A stretch of DNA of 64,000 nt from Reticulitermes speratus (Eukaryota; Arthropoda; Insecta; Blattodea; Rhinotermitidae). The notes below the pieces were generated by a model. That model saw nothing but the letters and a program-made list of their open reading frames with translations, was not told the DNA's origin and ran no database searches. This document shows, in pieces, positions 11,405-23,300 of the stretch (position 1 is the stretch's first letter; every line of letters begins with the position of its first letter). Position numbers and translations under genes: made by a program. Location of the stretch: assembly GCA_021186555.1 (NCBI GenBank), contig JAJKFL010000003.1, positions 49,811,630 to 49,875,629 of the forward strand, given 5' to 3'.

Positions 11405-12958
11405 TTCTGATGTATAGACCGTAAGTGGCAATACGGAGTGAGGTTAGACCAATAATATCGGGTCTGGAGGTATGTGTAAGAAGTGTGCGTTTTGCAGTTG
11501 TCAAAGTTTATAAGATTGAGGAGAATTATAAATGATGCTCGGGGTCGATGAGTCCTGTTTCACTGGACACGTGATTGCTACAGAGTGCTGTTCGTCCTTG
11601 GGTGTTCATCGCTTCTTCATGGAGAGGGTTGGGCGGGTCTTTATTGGTTCCGTATTAATTTTCACGTCACATGAGAGGGGACTTCGTGCTCGTCTTCCGT
11701 GTTTTTTCTAGATTGAACAAATTAATAATCTCTATTATGTGCAGCATTAGAGAGGAGGGCTTGCAGAAGACAGCTAGCATGTGTAAAGAAGCTCTGTGCA
11801 TGGGATCAGGAACCTGTGGAGGATTCTTATTTTAGAATATACTGCGATCTCTTATGGCGTTTTTTACTTAAAAGAAACGTGTCCAAATTATTAGGTGCCG
11901 ATTGTCGACAGTATGCGCAGGTGTAATAACCTTTTGTATTAAATAAATTACGCGGAAGTGTTTACAGTTCCTTAGAACAGACAACACTTTAAGATGTTTT
12001 TTTTAATAACAACAACATACACGTTCAGTTTGTTTGCGGGGGTTGCGTACGCTTAAAGCAAAAGCCTCCACCTTGTTGACGTCTCGAATATGAAGCGAAT
12101 ACAGTGCAGTGCAAAAGTTTATCTGATGCGTGTCCTTGCACGTGAGGCTATGCTTTATCGTTATCGAATTTGATTGGCTTTAGACACTGGAAGTAACTTA
12201 TAAAAAAAGCTGTGGAACGAGGTAGATGGTGTCTGTCCATCATTCTAGTCCAGTTTCTGAAGTTCTGAAGCGTGTAATTCGGCTTATATTTTGTGGGTGA
12301 AATTTTTTTTTTAAGTAACTGATTAAGAATCGTCGCACCAAGTTGGAGTGTTAGTCGAAGAAGTGACGTTCTTAATATAGGATATCCATGAAGTTCCTGC
12401 TTAGTCTCGTGGAATAAAAATGTGTGCTTTATATAAACACGCATGTATGATTTTGCATGAAGACCGTATCTCGGATCGTCAATCACAGCCGCTTTTTTTT
12501 TAGCCAGTTATGATTGATCATCGGTATTTTTGTTTAGATTAGAGACGTTGTGGACACTTTGTATCATGATGGCATGTCGCTTTATGTCACTCCATTATCG
12601 GTTTATTGTCACTTTTTTTTAGCATTTCTGCAAGTGATACTTATATCGAGTTGGTAACATAAGTAGGGAGACCGTCTGTAATATTATTTCTTTTACTGAA
12701 ATATGTACCTTATAACGTAAGGTTCCGTGTCATATTTCCTCGTCGAATTGTTGAATAACTTTTAAGATTCCGGGAAGGGTAGACACAGAAGTCAGTTTTT
12801 AGTTTATCCCAAAAATGATGTTGAGAGCATTGTAAAAGAATGGATATAAGCAGCTTGCTTGCGATCTTTGGTAAGAGCATTGACAATAAATGTATCTACA
12901 CGCCATACGTAAAATATTCTTATTAAGACAACAAAAAAATTTTGGCGGCGCACAGCTT
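11405..12958. other. Unassigned non-coding DNA
   Basis: No recognisable exon or element. The 112-residue minus frame at 12148-12486 has no recognised domain. A T/G homopolymer junction lies at 12959-12977. Confidence 0.35.
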
Positions 12959-12996
12959 TTTTTTGGGGGGGGGGGGGACAAGCTAATTTCTCCTGA

Positions 12997-13249
12997 ACCG
13001 ATCCGTTTGGCCGCGCGCTCTAAGGCGTGGATCTGTGGACGCTCGCTTGCTAGGATTGTGGGTTCGAATCCCACCGAGGGCATAGATGTCTGTCTCTTGT
13101 AAGTGTTGTGTGTTGTCAGGTAGAGGTCTCTGCGTCGGGCCGATCACTCTTCTAGAGGAGTCCTACCGATTGTGGTGTGTCTGAGTGCCATCACGAAGCC
13201 TCGACAGTGAGGAGCCTAGGCCCACTAGGGCTGTGGAGCCATAAAAAAG
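12997..13249 (+). mobile_element. tRNA-headed SINE, type 2
   Basis: The head resembles a class II (Leu/Ser-like) tRNA: tggccgcgcgctctaaggcg and gtgggttcgaatcccacc. The body has gtgttgtgtgttgtcaggta and agaggagtcctaccg, then an A-rich end. The flanks ttctcctgaa and ttctctgaa may be a mutated target duplication. Confidence 0.8.
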
Positions 13250-13254
13250 TTCTC

Positions 13255-13970
13255 TGAAATAAATTAGTGTCAAGTAATGGTACTAATATTGTAGTAGGAA
13301 TAGGAGTCTATGTTGTAGGAGAGTTAGATTTCAGGATTCCACTCAGAGCTTTTTGGTTACATTTATTTATTGCATTCCCTTTAAGAATACTCGACTCTGT
13401 TCTACTGACAGACCTTTACGCTATTGCTGTTTCGGTCATGTAAGCAGTGACGACAAGATGGCGTAGAAAGAACTAATTTCTGGCTCTTACCCTGGTCGAG
13501 TGACGGACCATGAACGTACTTACGTAACTGGAAAGTGAAAAATGTAACAACAATATAATACTTCGCTGTATTAATGCTCCCGTGGAATTTCTCTTACGAA
13601 TTTCCATGTCATTTAAGTTATAGAATTAAAAGTGATTTAATTTCAGGAATGATATAAACGAATTTAAATGCTATGGTTAGGAACTATTGCTAATTACGAC
13701 AAATCATTAGAATGGTTTGAAATTAATGTTTACGTAACGAGATTCGAAGCATATTTTGCAATATCATGTTGTCATTAGTTTGAAAATTTATTGTAGTAGA
13801 AAGGGTATGGCAGTCACATTTCTGCAGTCAGAAGTAAGGCACCTGCTGGCACGAGTTAATTCAAAGGATCAAAGTCGGCTAAGAAATTATGGTCTAATTT
13901 GCTTCACCTCTCCATTGAGCGGTGTCGATCAGGTATGTAGGGTACGTGGCGGAGACTAGGTATTTACTCT
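13255..13970. other. Unassigned non-coding DNA
   Basis: A+T-rich sequence with no recognisable gene or element. Confidence 0.35.
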
Positions 13971-13972
13971 TG

Positions 13973-14640
13973 CTTTTCAGGCGCGTTAGCAAAATTGCGA
14001 AAAGCGACTGTTAGCTTCGTTGTGTCTGTCCGTCCGTCCGCATGGAACAACTGGACTCCCATTGGACGTATTTTCATAAAATTTGATATTTGAGTATTTT
14101 TAGAAAATCTGTTGAGAAAATTCGAGTTTCATTAAAATCTGACAAGCATAACGAGTACTTTACATGAAGATCCATGTACATTTACGATAATGTCTCGCTG
14201 ATTTCTTCTTAGAATGAGAAATGTTTCAGACAGAAGTTGTAGAGAAAATCAAAACAGACATTTTATTGTATATTACATTCACCGTGTATTTTCATTCAAT
14301 ATTTAACAACCAACTAAATGCACATTCATTGGAACTATTTTATAGTTTAATAAATTCAATTTATTAAACTATAAAATAGTTCCAATGAATGTGCATTTAG
14401 TTGGTTGTTAAATATCAGACATTTTATGTTCAATAAATTTTTTCCGAAAATCGTGCCGTTTATGAGATAATGTGGAAAAATGCGGTAGAGCCACGGATGA
14501 CAATATAACACGGCGCATGCGCTCTGAATTCTGGATGACTTAAGGCTGGAGACACACACTGAGAATGTGTAATACTTATTGCTTTTCCACGGCAATAGTG
14601 GTTAAGCGAACGCGCCTCAATGTTAACGTTATACATAGGT
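13973..14640 (+). repeat. Dispersed repeat family R1, copy 3 (interrupted)
   Basis: Same order of motifs as copy 1 (caggcgcgttagcaaaattg through aagcgaacgcgcctcaatg). It is split at about 14270-14416 by an insertion containing a perfect palindrome. CAGACATTTTAT flanks the insertion on both sides. Confidence 0.75.
14299..14415. repeat. 117-bp perfect palindrome (58-bp arms, 1-base centre)
   Basis: 14299-14356 is the exact reverse complement of 14358-14415, with a single C at 14357. It lies inside an insertion into repeat copy 3, between two copies of CAGACATTTTAT (left copy ending about 14273, right copy starting 14416). It could be a foldback element or an assembly or template-switch product. 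Confidence 0.9.
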
Positions 14641-14819
14641 TGTCTGTCTTGTTTGATCTGCCAGCATTGGATAGTTCCTGATTAGGCAGATACTGAACAA
14701 AAGCCACACAAATAATACATGTGTATACACAGACATTCATTGTACTTACATAATTTTAGGATCGTTTATCGTGCTTTTATTGATTTGGGGTGATTTTAAA
14801 TTTCAAAAGCATGTCGAAA

Positions 14820-15115
14820 TAACGGGATCCTGAGGAGAATATTTGGACTAAAGGGGGGGGGGGGGGGAGTGTTATTGGGGTGGAAGGATATTCCATTAGT
14901 GAAGAGCATCGTTTATGAGACGGGCTGCACGTGTAGCACACATTGTAAAGGTGAGAAATTCGTACAGAATTTTGGTCGAAGAATCAAAAGTGACAGTATC
15001 ACTTAAGAGACCTTGAAGTAAATGGGATGACGGTATTGAAATGTATGTTAGAGAGACACTGTCGAAACGTGTGAACTGGATTGACGTTGGTCAGGGTAGG
15101 GACCAGTGACGGGAT
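14820..15115 (+). pseudogene. RTE LINE ORF2 tail remnant
   Basis: Reads a decayed RTE tail: cctgaggagaatatttgg (LRRIFG region), gcacgtgtagcaca, aaatgggatgacgg and gtgaactggattgacgttgg followed by gatagggacc-like sequence. A run of G is inserted at about 14858-14868. Confidence 0.6.
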
Positions 15116-15199
15116 GATAGGAACAAGACAGTGAACTGTCCGGTTCCATGAAAGATTTGGGCTTTCTTCACTAGCTGAACAGATTTTGGCTTGTTGGTG

Positions 15200-15580
15200 C
15201 TAAGCCGCGTTCCCACGACTGGTTTATTTGGCGAACATTCGTACTCGGGTTTACTTGCCAAATGTTTGCCTGGTCGTTTTGATCGCGTTTCCACAAGTCG
15301 TGTACTTTGCCACTCATTACTAAACGTACCGAATGGTAAATTATTGCCCACGCACGGCATTGCTTGTAGAGTATAAACGAGTTGTGGGAACGCAACAAGC
15401 CTTGGCTGTGATGAGTAACAGACATTGGTGATTCTTGTGACTTGTGTCACATTTACTGACAGTGTATGAAACGGACAAGTATCCAGTGTTTGTACTTGTC
15501 AACCGCTCCGACGACGTGGAGGGTACCCACGACTAACAAATGTTTGTCAGATATACCAGTGGTGGGAACGCGGCCTTATA
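15200..15580. mobile_element. MITE with GCCGCGTTCCCAC termini
   Basis: A 381-bp element. Left end CTAAGCCGCGTTCCCACGAC; right end, read inward, CTATAAGGCCGCGTTCCCACC. Further inverted copies of the cgcgttcccac motif lie inside (about 15288 and 15390). No coding frame and no clear target duplication, so the superfamily is not assigned. Confidence 0.65.
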
Positions 15581-17055
15581 GAAAGTATGTGAGTGTCTTT
15601 CTTACTGGATGTAGTTGTACAGTGGCTGGCAGTGTTTCAGCACGACCTCTTAATGAATGCCGGCTCTTCTTAAAGATATTTGTTGTAGGTTACATTGCCC
15701 TTCAGATGTACCTCTGTTTTAAACTCTCCTCAACATCGAAGCAAACCGACAGCTGTAATAGCAGTATCGCTTATTTCGTGAGGATGCAATGAAATAAATA
15801 TTTAACTGCCCATAACACATGTTCTTACTTCCGGAGGTCACTTTCTTCACGTTTACACGTCTCTGCAGGAGTGTTTCACCGACGGAACGTGTTGCAGAGC
15901 CCATTTCCATTCGTGCAATATAAAGTGACAGTGGTACAAGTACAGTAATAAACTCTTGCAGCGTTTCAAAATAATTCACTTCGAAATTAAACGTAAGGTT
16001 ATAGTATCATGCACGACAAGGACCTAAACTATGAATGAAAGTGTGTTTGAGCGTGTTAATTCCTTTGGCACGACGTCTGAGTTTGTTTTATTCTAACTTT
16101 CCCCGTGTTATGACGTTGGTATTAAGGCGAAGATATGGCATGACATCGACCGTGGCCGGATATTGAGACCTACAGCTTCAGGCAGCGGAAGGTTGGACTA
16201 ACAAGCTGCGTTGCGTCACATCCTGGCTGTTTTCCACTTGGAGCAGGCTTACGACGTCGACTCTCACCGTTCGTTATTCGCAGATATGCCTTGCCCAAAT
16301 GTTGTCAAGAGGTGGGAAGAAAGCATTTGTGTCTGTGGGCGTTCTGTTTTGTGGTTGTGTTTGCTTTGTACGTAGTTGCAGCACTGTACCAAACGCACAG
16401 ACGTCGTGTTTGTGTGAATCCATTGATGTCCACATAAATAATATTTGATAACTCAGTTCCTACCTCTGCGTAAGGAAAAGCTTCAGCATTTGTACTCCAC
16501 CCCAAATATTATCAGTGTTATAAAAATCAATATGGGATGGGCGGGGCATGTGGCACGCATGGAAGAGAGGAGAAACGCGTAGTCATCTCTCGCTTTTCGT
16601 CGGGGTTAGGTTTCAAGGTCTCCCCGTAAAAAAGCGAAAATCCGCGAATAATTGACCCCCCCCCCCCCACCCAAACAATGTAGTATTTTTAGTGTTTTGC
16701 TTTGTAATGTATTTTAATGTTTCTTTTTATGCTTAAATTTCTTTTAGTATGCCTAAATCCCTTTTAGTTATTTAACCACAAAATTATGAAAATTAAAAAT
16801 GAAACGCATTTAATGTACTTTTTTTTACGCATTTTTAATGTTATTTTGCGACTGGTTCACTTTCGCTGGTCGGAGTTTCTTTTATTTGCAGAAACGTTGT
16901 GATGGGAATGCTGCTGCTTCTCCCCCACCAGCAATCCCCCCCCATCAACTCCTTGAACATCATGTCAAAAATTTTGATGCATCATTTCTATACGAAGCAC
17001 CTCGAACATTCTAGAATGTTCTGGAAAGTTCAGGGAATTTTTTAATTCTTGAGGC
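15581..17055. other. Unassigned non-coding DNA
   Basis: No recognisable host exon. A short RTE-like fragment (gggatgggcggggcatgtgg) at about 16531-16580 and a C run near 16656-16668. Confidence 0.35.
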
Positions 17056-17059
17056 GGCC

Positions 17060-17565
17060 CCGCGAATTTGCGAAACCTTGGAAGTATGAACCGGCGAAAA
17101 ACGAGGGTTTTGGCTGTAACGCCTAAAGGAGGGCGACCTCGTGGAACACGTAAGCGTAGATGGGAGGAAAATGCTAGAACATGGGTCTCCAACTCGCGGA
17201 CCGCATGCGGCCTTCGAGCTTGTATTACACGGCCCGCGACCACATTTGTAAATGAAGTATATACTATAAAAATTACGAACCACTTTTAGTTAATTTTCCA
17301 CACGCACCCCACTAACCGGCCCACAATAACGGGTGTGGCCCTTCGCCATATAAAGGTTGGATGCCCATGTGCTAGAACATGTCTTAAAGAAATAGGACCG
17401 GAGAACGTTGACTGGATTAATGTGGCTTAGGATAGGGACGTGTTGTGTGCTGTTATGAACACGGTGATGATCCCGCGCACGTAATAAAATGCGAGGAATT
17501 TTTCCACTAGCTGAGGGGCTTACTGGCTTCTCAAGGCCTCTGCTGCATGGAGTGAGGGAGTGAGT
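17060..17565 (+). pseudogene. RTE-like LINE ORF2 tail, split by a MITE
   Basis: Reads PKGGRPRGTRKRRWEENA at about 17120-17175, is broken at 17180-17369, and resumes with ttgactggattaatgtggct and gaggaatttttccactagct, the same order as the RTE 3' ends elsewhere. It ends with a catggagtgaggga-type tail. Confidence 0.65.
17180..17369. mobile_element. hAT-type MITE
   Basis: A 190-bp element with 14-bp terminal inverted repeats (CATGGGTCTCCAAC against CATGGGCATCCAAC, 12 of 14) and an exact 8-bp duplication TGCTAGAA (17172-17179 and 17370-17377). An 8-bp TSD and a GGTCTCCAAC terminus followed by GCGGACCGCATGCGG fit non-autonomous hAT elements. It interrupts a LINE remnant. Confidence 0.85.
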
Positions 17566-17647
17566 CGCTTCCTGCCTCGCAGATCATATGTTTGTGACAA
17601 AAATAAATGTGTTAATGCCGTTTAGGGAAATAACTGTTGTTTGCTGG

Positions 17648-17940
17648 GAGCCTGCGTAGCTCAGTCGCTAGATTAACTAGGCTGCTGGCTGAACAGCAAG
17701 GAATCGTGGCTTGATTCTCGGCAGGGGGGCAGGAGATCTTCACCAAAGCATTCTGACCATCCCAGGGGCCCAACCAGCTTTCTTTTCTGTGGTTACTGGC
17801 GGTTCTTTCGCCGGTGGTACAGCGGCCGGGGCGTGAAGCTGACCACTGTCGATGTAGTGCCGAAGTCTTGAATGACTGGAGCTCCTTGCCAGACCCCCAT
17901 ACGCATGCATGGCGTGCACACGGAAATCTTGACTTTTACT
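17648..17940 (+). mobile_element. tRNA-headed SINE, type 4
   Basis: tRNA-like head (gcctgcgtagctcagtcgct; B box tggcttgattctcgg), then the shared central domain gtacagcggccggggcgtga and ctgaccact, ending at ttgacttttact. CpG frequency drops sharply just to its right. Confidence 0.75.
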
Positions 17941-20134
17941 GCTGTTTATTGTGGGAATAACACTACAGATATACTTACATGGATGCTGTGGGTAGAATGT
18001 GAAGTCTTGATGTTACATCGGCTGGTAACTGCTATACTTTGAGGGGTCAAACTGAAAAGATTGTGAGATATACTCGTATGCCCATACTTTTCAGCAGGGG
18101 ATATTAGTAACTTTCTGTAGAAGGTGTACATCGTGATATTTTTCACCATTTTGTTCAATTGGCAGTTCAGAAACATCATATTTTTAATGGTATTTTGTGT
18201 TTGAACATACGGGAAACATATACTCTCTAGCATTAGGGGTCACATTTCTGGAAGCATAAAATTTTGACTTATGGTGATTAAGTTAAACATTAACAGCCTT
18301 ACTTTTCATACTTGTTAAGACACAGGGCCAGTAAATAAACACACAGGACACAGAGTGCAAATTCAAAATTTGTAACTCTTTTAACTATGAATGGCGCTAG
18401 ATCTCACTTAAAGCAGCTGGCTGGTGGAGTGTTTTGGAAGTCATTTTATTAATTTTTGATTGTACAGGTAAAGGTGAAAGGCTGAAGTAAAACTATGTCT
18501 TTGTGAAAATGAAGATAAATTTGCATGTGATAAAAGATTTAACATGTGTGCATTTCTCGTTTGTATGCTGTAGAATGGTGCGTTGAGGTTGAAACTTTGA
18601 AACTCGGCAGTTAATTGAAGGTGTTGCATTTTGTCGTTATTGTTACTGTACCCTAATTGCATGATTACCATTTAGTAGGAAATGCAAAGTTTCAGCATTG
18701 CTAATATGAAAAATAGTGAAGCGTTATATACCCAAAATGGGATAGGTTAGTATTAAAATGTTCTTCCATACAACTTCATATATATTCTGGTAGTCCTACA
18801 TTATATGTATGTTTCTTCACCACCAAATTGTGTAGGTGGTTAGTTCAGTATACAGATATACTTCATTTGTAACGGTGGTAATACTTCATACAGCACTGCT
18901 TCGTATGAAGCTGAATGGGTTCTGCCCTGTTCGTTGCACCGAGTTTCTCTTATCTTAATCATGTTTATGTGTCAACTTCGTATGCATGCCATGTGGTGTA
19001 TATGGTAGGACAATTCTGCATAACATTAAAGTGGACATTATAAGCAACTGTAAGTATCACAGAACTAGGTCAGTACTTATATGACAGAATTGGAGTTGTG
19101 CCCACAAGCAGAACAGGTTGGGTGTGGTGTCTGATTGCAAGTGTAGGACTGTTCCACAAGTCACTGACCTCCAGAATCAGTAAGATCTCTTTTTAAACCT
19201 TCCTTAAAATTATTGTACATTGTCTTATGGTCCAGCTTACATATTCCACATCAGGAGGACCCCTGGTAACAGTCTAGACATAGTCATATGTAGTACTCCT
19301 GAACATTAAGAAAAAAAGAACCCTTTCTGGTGGAAATGTATTTATTACCATTGTAATTATTTTTTAAGCATGGTGCCTTATAGGTAATTGTCATGATATA
19401 ATAATCTGATATAATTTCCAGACTTCACAAAGCTCTTTCTCACACTGAGAAGTAGCTGTACTTGTTTACAGTGTGGCCACATTTTATATTTATAATTTTG
19501 TGACATGTGGCTGGGTGGCAGTTAGCTGCAGGCTGATTGGGGTTACCAGTGATGGAGCTTGTGTTTTCCTTTTTCCATCACATCCAGTGTAAATCTGGGT
19601 CCTACCACTGGATGATCTTGCATTTTCATGAGAGTATAACGAGTGTGCATGTTTTTCCGAGATATAGACTACATGTGGCATTACCTCCATGGTCATCATA
19701 AATATACATTATAACATGTTTCCCATAGGACAAAGCGGAGTATAATTTCAGATGTAATGCTCAGTCTGAAGGTCTTTCGTTTCTATTAGATTCAAATGTT
19801 TGTGTGTGTCATGGACTCAGATGTTTCTGATACTCTTTTATTCTGCTTTTGTGCAAATTTTCTTCCTTGAAGGTGAAGCACAGTTTTGGAGATCTGTTCC
19901 ATTGCCATGTTGATGCTTCAGCACACATGCAATGTCATAACCATTTGTTGGCATGTTTGAAACCTCATCTTCTTTTCTCGTCTCTCTCACTCTCTCCTTC
20001 TTCTTCCATATTACATGACTAATATAATTCTAATATAAGTCATTCATGTGTTGTTCTGATGTGTTGTCAGTTTAAAAAAATACAGCACAGAATTAAGCTG
20101 TAATGTATAAGAACATTCCTTGTCTTTGCTACAG
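17941..20134. other. Sequence upstream of the first visible NAA15 exon
   Basis: CpG-poor A+T-rich DNA ending in a good splice acceptor (tgtctttgctacag, 20121-20134). Probably intron. I looked for the preceding NAA15 exon (the segment before the KKLRNKQ motif) and did not see it. Confidence 0.5.
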
Positions 20135-20328
20135 AAAATCTTGCCCCAGCAGAATTAAAGAAGCTGCGTAACAAACAACGTAAGGCCCGTCGGAAGGCTG
20201 AACTTGAACGTCAGCAGGCAGCTCAGGCTCAGGAAAAGCGGGAGCAGCATAACAAATCACGGCAGCAGGGTGATGCCGAGCCTGATGCCCCACAGCAGGA
20301 TGAGCTAGTGCCAGAGAAACTTGCCAGG
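20135..20328 (+). CDS. NAA15: NAA15 exon (basic/charged linker)
   Basis: 194 bp; the first two bases finish a split codon, then 64 codons from [14 protein letters not shown] to LVPEKLAR. Acceptor ctttgctacag, donor agg|gtttgt (phase 0). Lys/Arg/Gln-rich, as expected for the flexible charged segment between the helical repeats of NAA15. Confidence 0.92.
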
Positions 20329-23300
20329 GTTTGTACTTATTTACCTGCATTATAAAATAATTTAATCTTCTCAGGATCACAGTGCAAATGTCATGTCATG
20401 ATTGTTTGCCTCCTTTCAGACATCGAAAATGAGGGTTATATGATCCACAGTCTAAAATAGGATGGGAATACCAACCACACTACCAGCAATCTTCTTGTAT
20501 ATCACTGATGTATGCACTCAGGCTAGCGAGTGCCCATCTACACATCCTGTGACATGACCAACACATGCACATAGAATTTAAAAAATAATTGTTCCTTTTA
20601 ATATTTGGAATAAAGAGGAATTGCCTGAGCAGTGGAAGGAGTCAATCATTATACCTATTTATAAGAAGGGTGATAAAACAGATTGCAGTAATTATCAAGG
20701 AACATCACTGTTGCCAACCACTTACAAAATTCTATCCAACATCCTTCTGACAAGGTTAACTCCATATGCAGAGGAAATTATTGGGGAGCATCAGTGTGGA
20801 TTTAGACGTAACAGGTCGACTACTGATCATATATTCTGCATTCGTCAAATACTTGAGAAAAAATGGGAATACAATGAGGCAGTGCATCAGCTATTTATAG
20901 ACTTCAAGAAAGCCTATGATTCAGTTAGGAGGGAGGTCTATTCTCATTGAGTTTGGTATCCCTATGAAACTAGTAAGGCTAGTAAAAATGTGCCTAAATG
21001 AAACGTATAGCAGAGTCCGGGTAGGCAAACATTTGTCTGACACATTTCCTATTAAGAATGGTTTGAAACAAGGAGATGCTTTATCGCCATTGCTTTTCAA
21101 CTTTGCTTTGGAATATGCCGTTAGGATGGTTCAGGCAGACCAGGAGGGCTTGAAATTAAATGGTACACATTAGCTTCTAGTTTATGCTGATGATGTTAAT
21201 ATATTGGGTGGAAGCGTACATGCTATAAAGAAAAACACAGAAACTTTAGTAGTCGCTAGTAAGGAGATTGGTCTAGAAGTAAATGCTGAGAAAACTAAGT
21301 ACATGGTCATGTCTTGCAATCAGAATGCAGGACAAAATCACAACATAAAGGTAGATAATAAATCCTTTGAAAGGGTGGAACAGTTCAAATACTTGGGAAC
21401 AACCCCAACAAATCGAAATTACATTCAGGAAGAAATTAAGAGCAGATGGAAGTCGGGGAATGCTTGTTATCATTCGGTGCAGGATCTTCTGTCTTCCAGT
21501 TTGCTATCCAAAAATACAAAGATTAAGATATACAGAACTATAATTTTGCCTGTTGTTTTGTATGGGTGTGAGACTTGGTCTGTCACACTGAGGGAGGAAC
21601 ATAGGCTGAGGGTGTTCGAGAATAGGGTGCTGAGGAGGATATTTGGGCCTAAGAGGGACGAGGTATCGGGAGTGTAGAAGACTACATAACGAGGAACTTA
21701 ATGATCTATACTCATCACTAAATATTGTTCGGGTGATCAAATCAAGAAGAATGAGGTGGGCAGGGCATGTAGCACATATGGGGGAGGGGAGAGGTGCATA
21801 CAGGATTTTGGTGGGGAGACCTGAGGGAAGGTGACCACTTGGAAGACCCAGGCATAGATGGGAGGATAATATTAAAATGGATATTCAAGAATTGGGATGG
21901 GGGGCATGGACTGGATTGATATGGCTCATGATAGGGACAGGTGGCGGGCTCTTGTGAATGTGGTAATGAACCTTAGGGTTCCATAAAACGCAGGGAATTT
22001 CTTGACTAGCTGACGACCTGCTAGCTTCTCAAGAAGGACTCTGCTCCATGGAGTTAGTTAGTTGTTCCTTTTAAAAATGGTTTGGGATGAATTTGTTGTT
22101 TTACATTTTGTATCTAAAGTACTTCATTATCTATCCCAGCTTTCCATAAGAGTAAAATTTCTTGACCCAAACATCCATAATTCAGGGGCAGTCTGTATTT
22201 GCTTGTACTGCAGGTTCTCTGTGCTGTTTTCCTTGTGGTGTAGATAACCAGGCAATGAGTGATCTGTCAGCACCATCACTGATGTTCAAAATATTTGCTG
22301 TGTAACATCGAGTATTTAACTTTGTCATTCTTTTCATTTTGTTGTGTAGGTGGAAGATCCATTGGAACAAGCCATCAGATTTCTCCATCCCTTACAAACT
22401 TTGGCTGCAAGGAGAATAGAAACTCACCTTATGGCCTTCGAAATATATTCCAGGAAAAGTAAGATAGATTTTTACTTACAAATCTTCAAAGTGTATAAGA
22501 ATCATTCAGTAAGTGATGTCCCTGAGTGTGAACTGAACCACCAAAAGACACATTAACATTTTATTTTTCAATGTACTCACTATTTTATGTTCAATTGTAA
22601 GACCTTGAATTGTTTAAGAATAAAAGTCAACTTCTGTGGCATCAAACCAAGCTTAAATGACTTTTTCTTGTTTAATTGTCATAGAACATAATCAGATGGG
22701 GCCACTTGGACCATGCAGTGTGTTCGGAATAATTTGTTCCTTGGACTTTGATGATGGACAAAGTCCAAATATTGAATGATTCCAAATGGGGTATACATTG
22801 CTCAGAATTCTATATAATTTATGCATTGGGTATTTGCAGCAGATGTCTGCACTCTAATTTTTGTGATTTTACTGCATGATATTCTGTTTGCATCCCAGAT
22901 CTTTGTGAACCCACATTTCATCAGGTGGCAGTGCTCAATAAAATAATGTACCTGTATTCTGTTTAAAAAGCTCTGTTGTGAATGCCAGATCAGTCTGTTT
23001 TCAGGTCTGGGATCAGTATGTGGGTACACGACGACAACTGATATTAACACACTGACCACAGACTCATTGTCATACACAACAGCAGTTAGCATTATCTGTC
23101 GCTTTATGCTTGAATTGTGCAATGAGTTGATGAATTCCCATAAACACTGAGTGTATGGTAGTGTATGTTCTTGTCTTACTTTCTTGTGTATTTAGTTGCT
23201 CATTGGGGTTAAGACTGACATAGGAAGTTGTAAAATGTGTTCATCATGAAACATGTCAACAGCATGTACACTTACCACTTGTCACTGAAATGCTCAGAAG

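Noticed and set aside
12148-12486. 112-residue minus frame
   Set aside because: No recognisable motif, homologue or splice context.
22802-23122. 106-residue minus frame
   Set aside because: Intronic, no motif, low-complexity composition.
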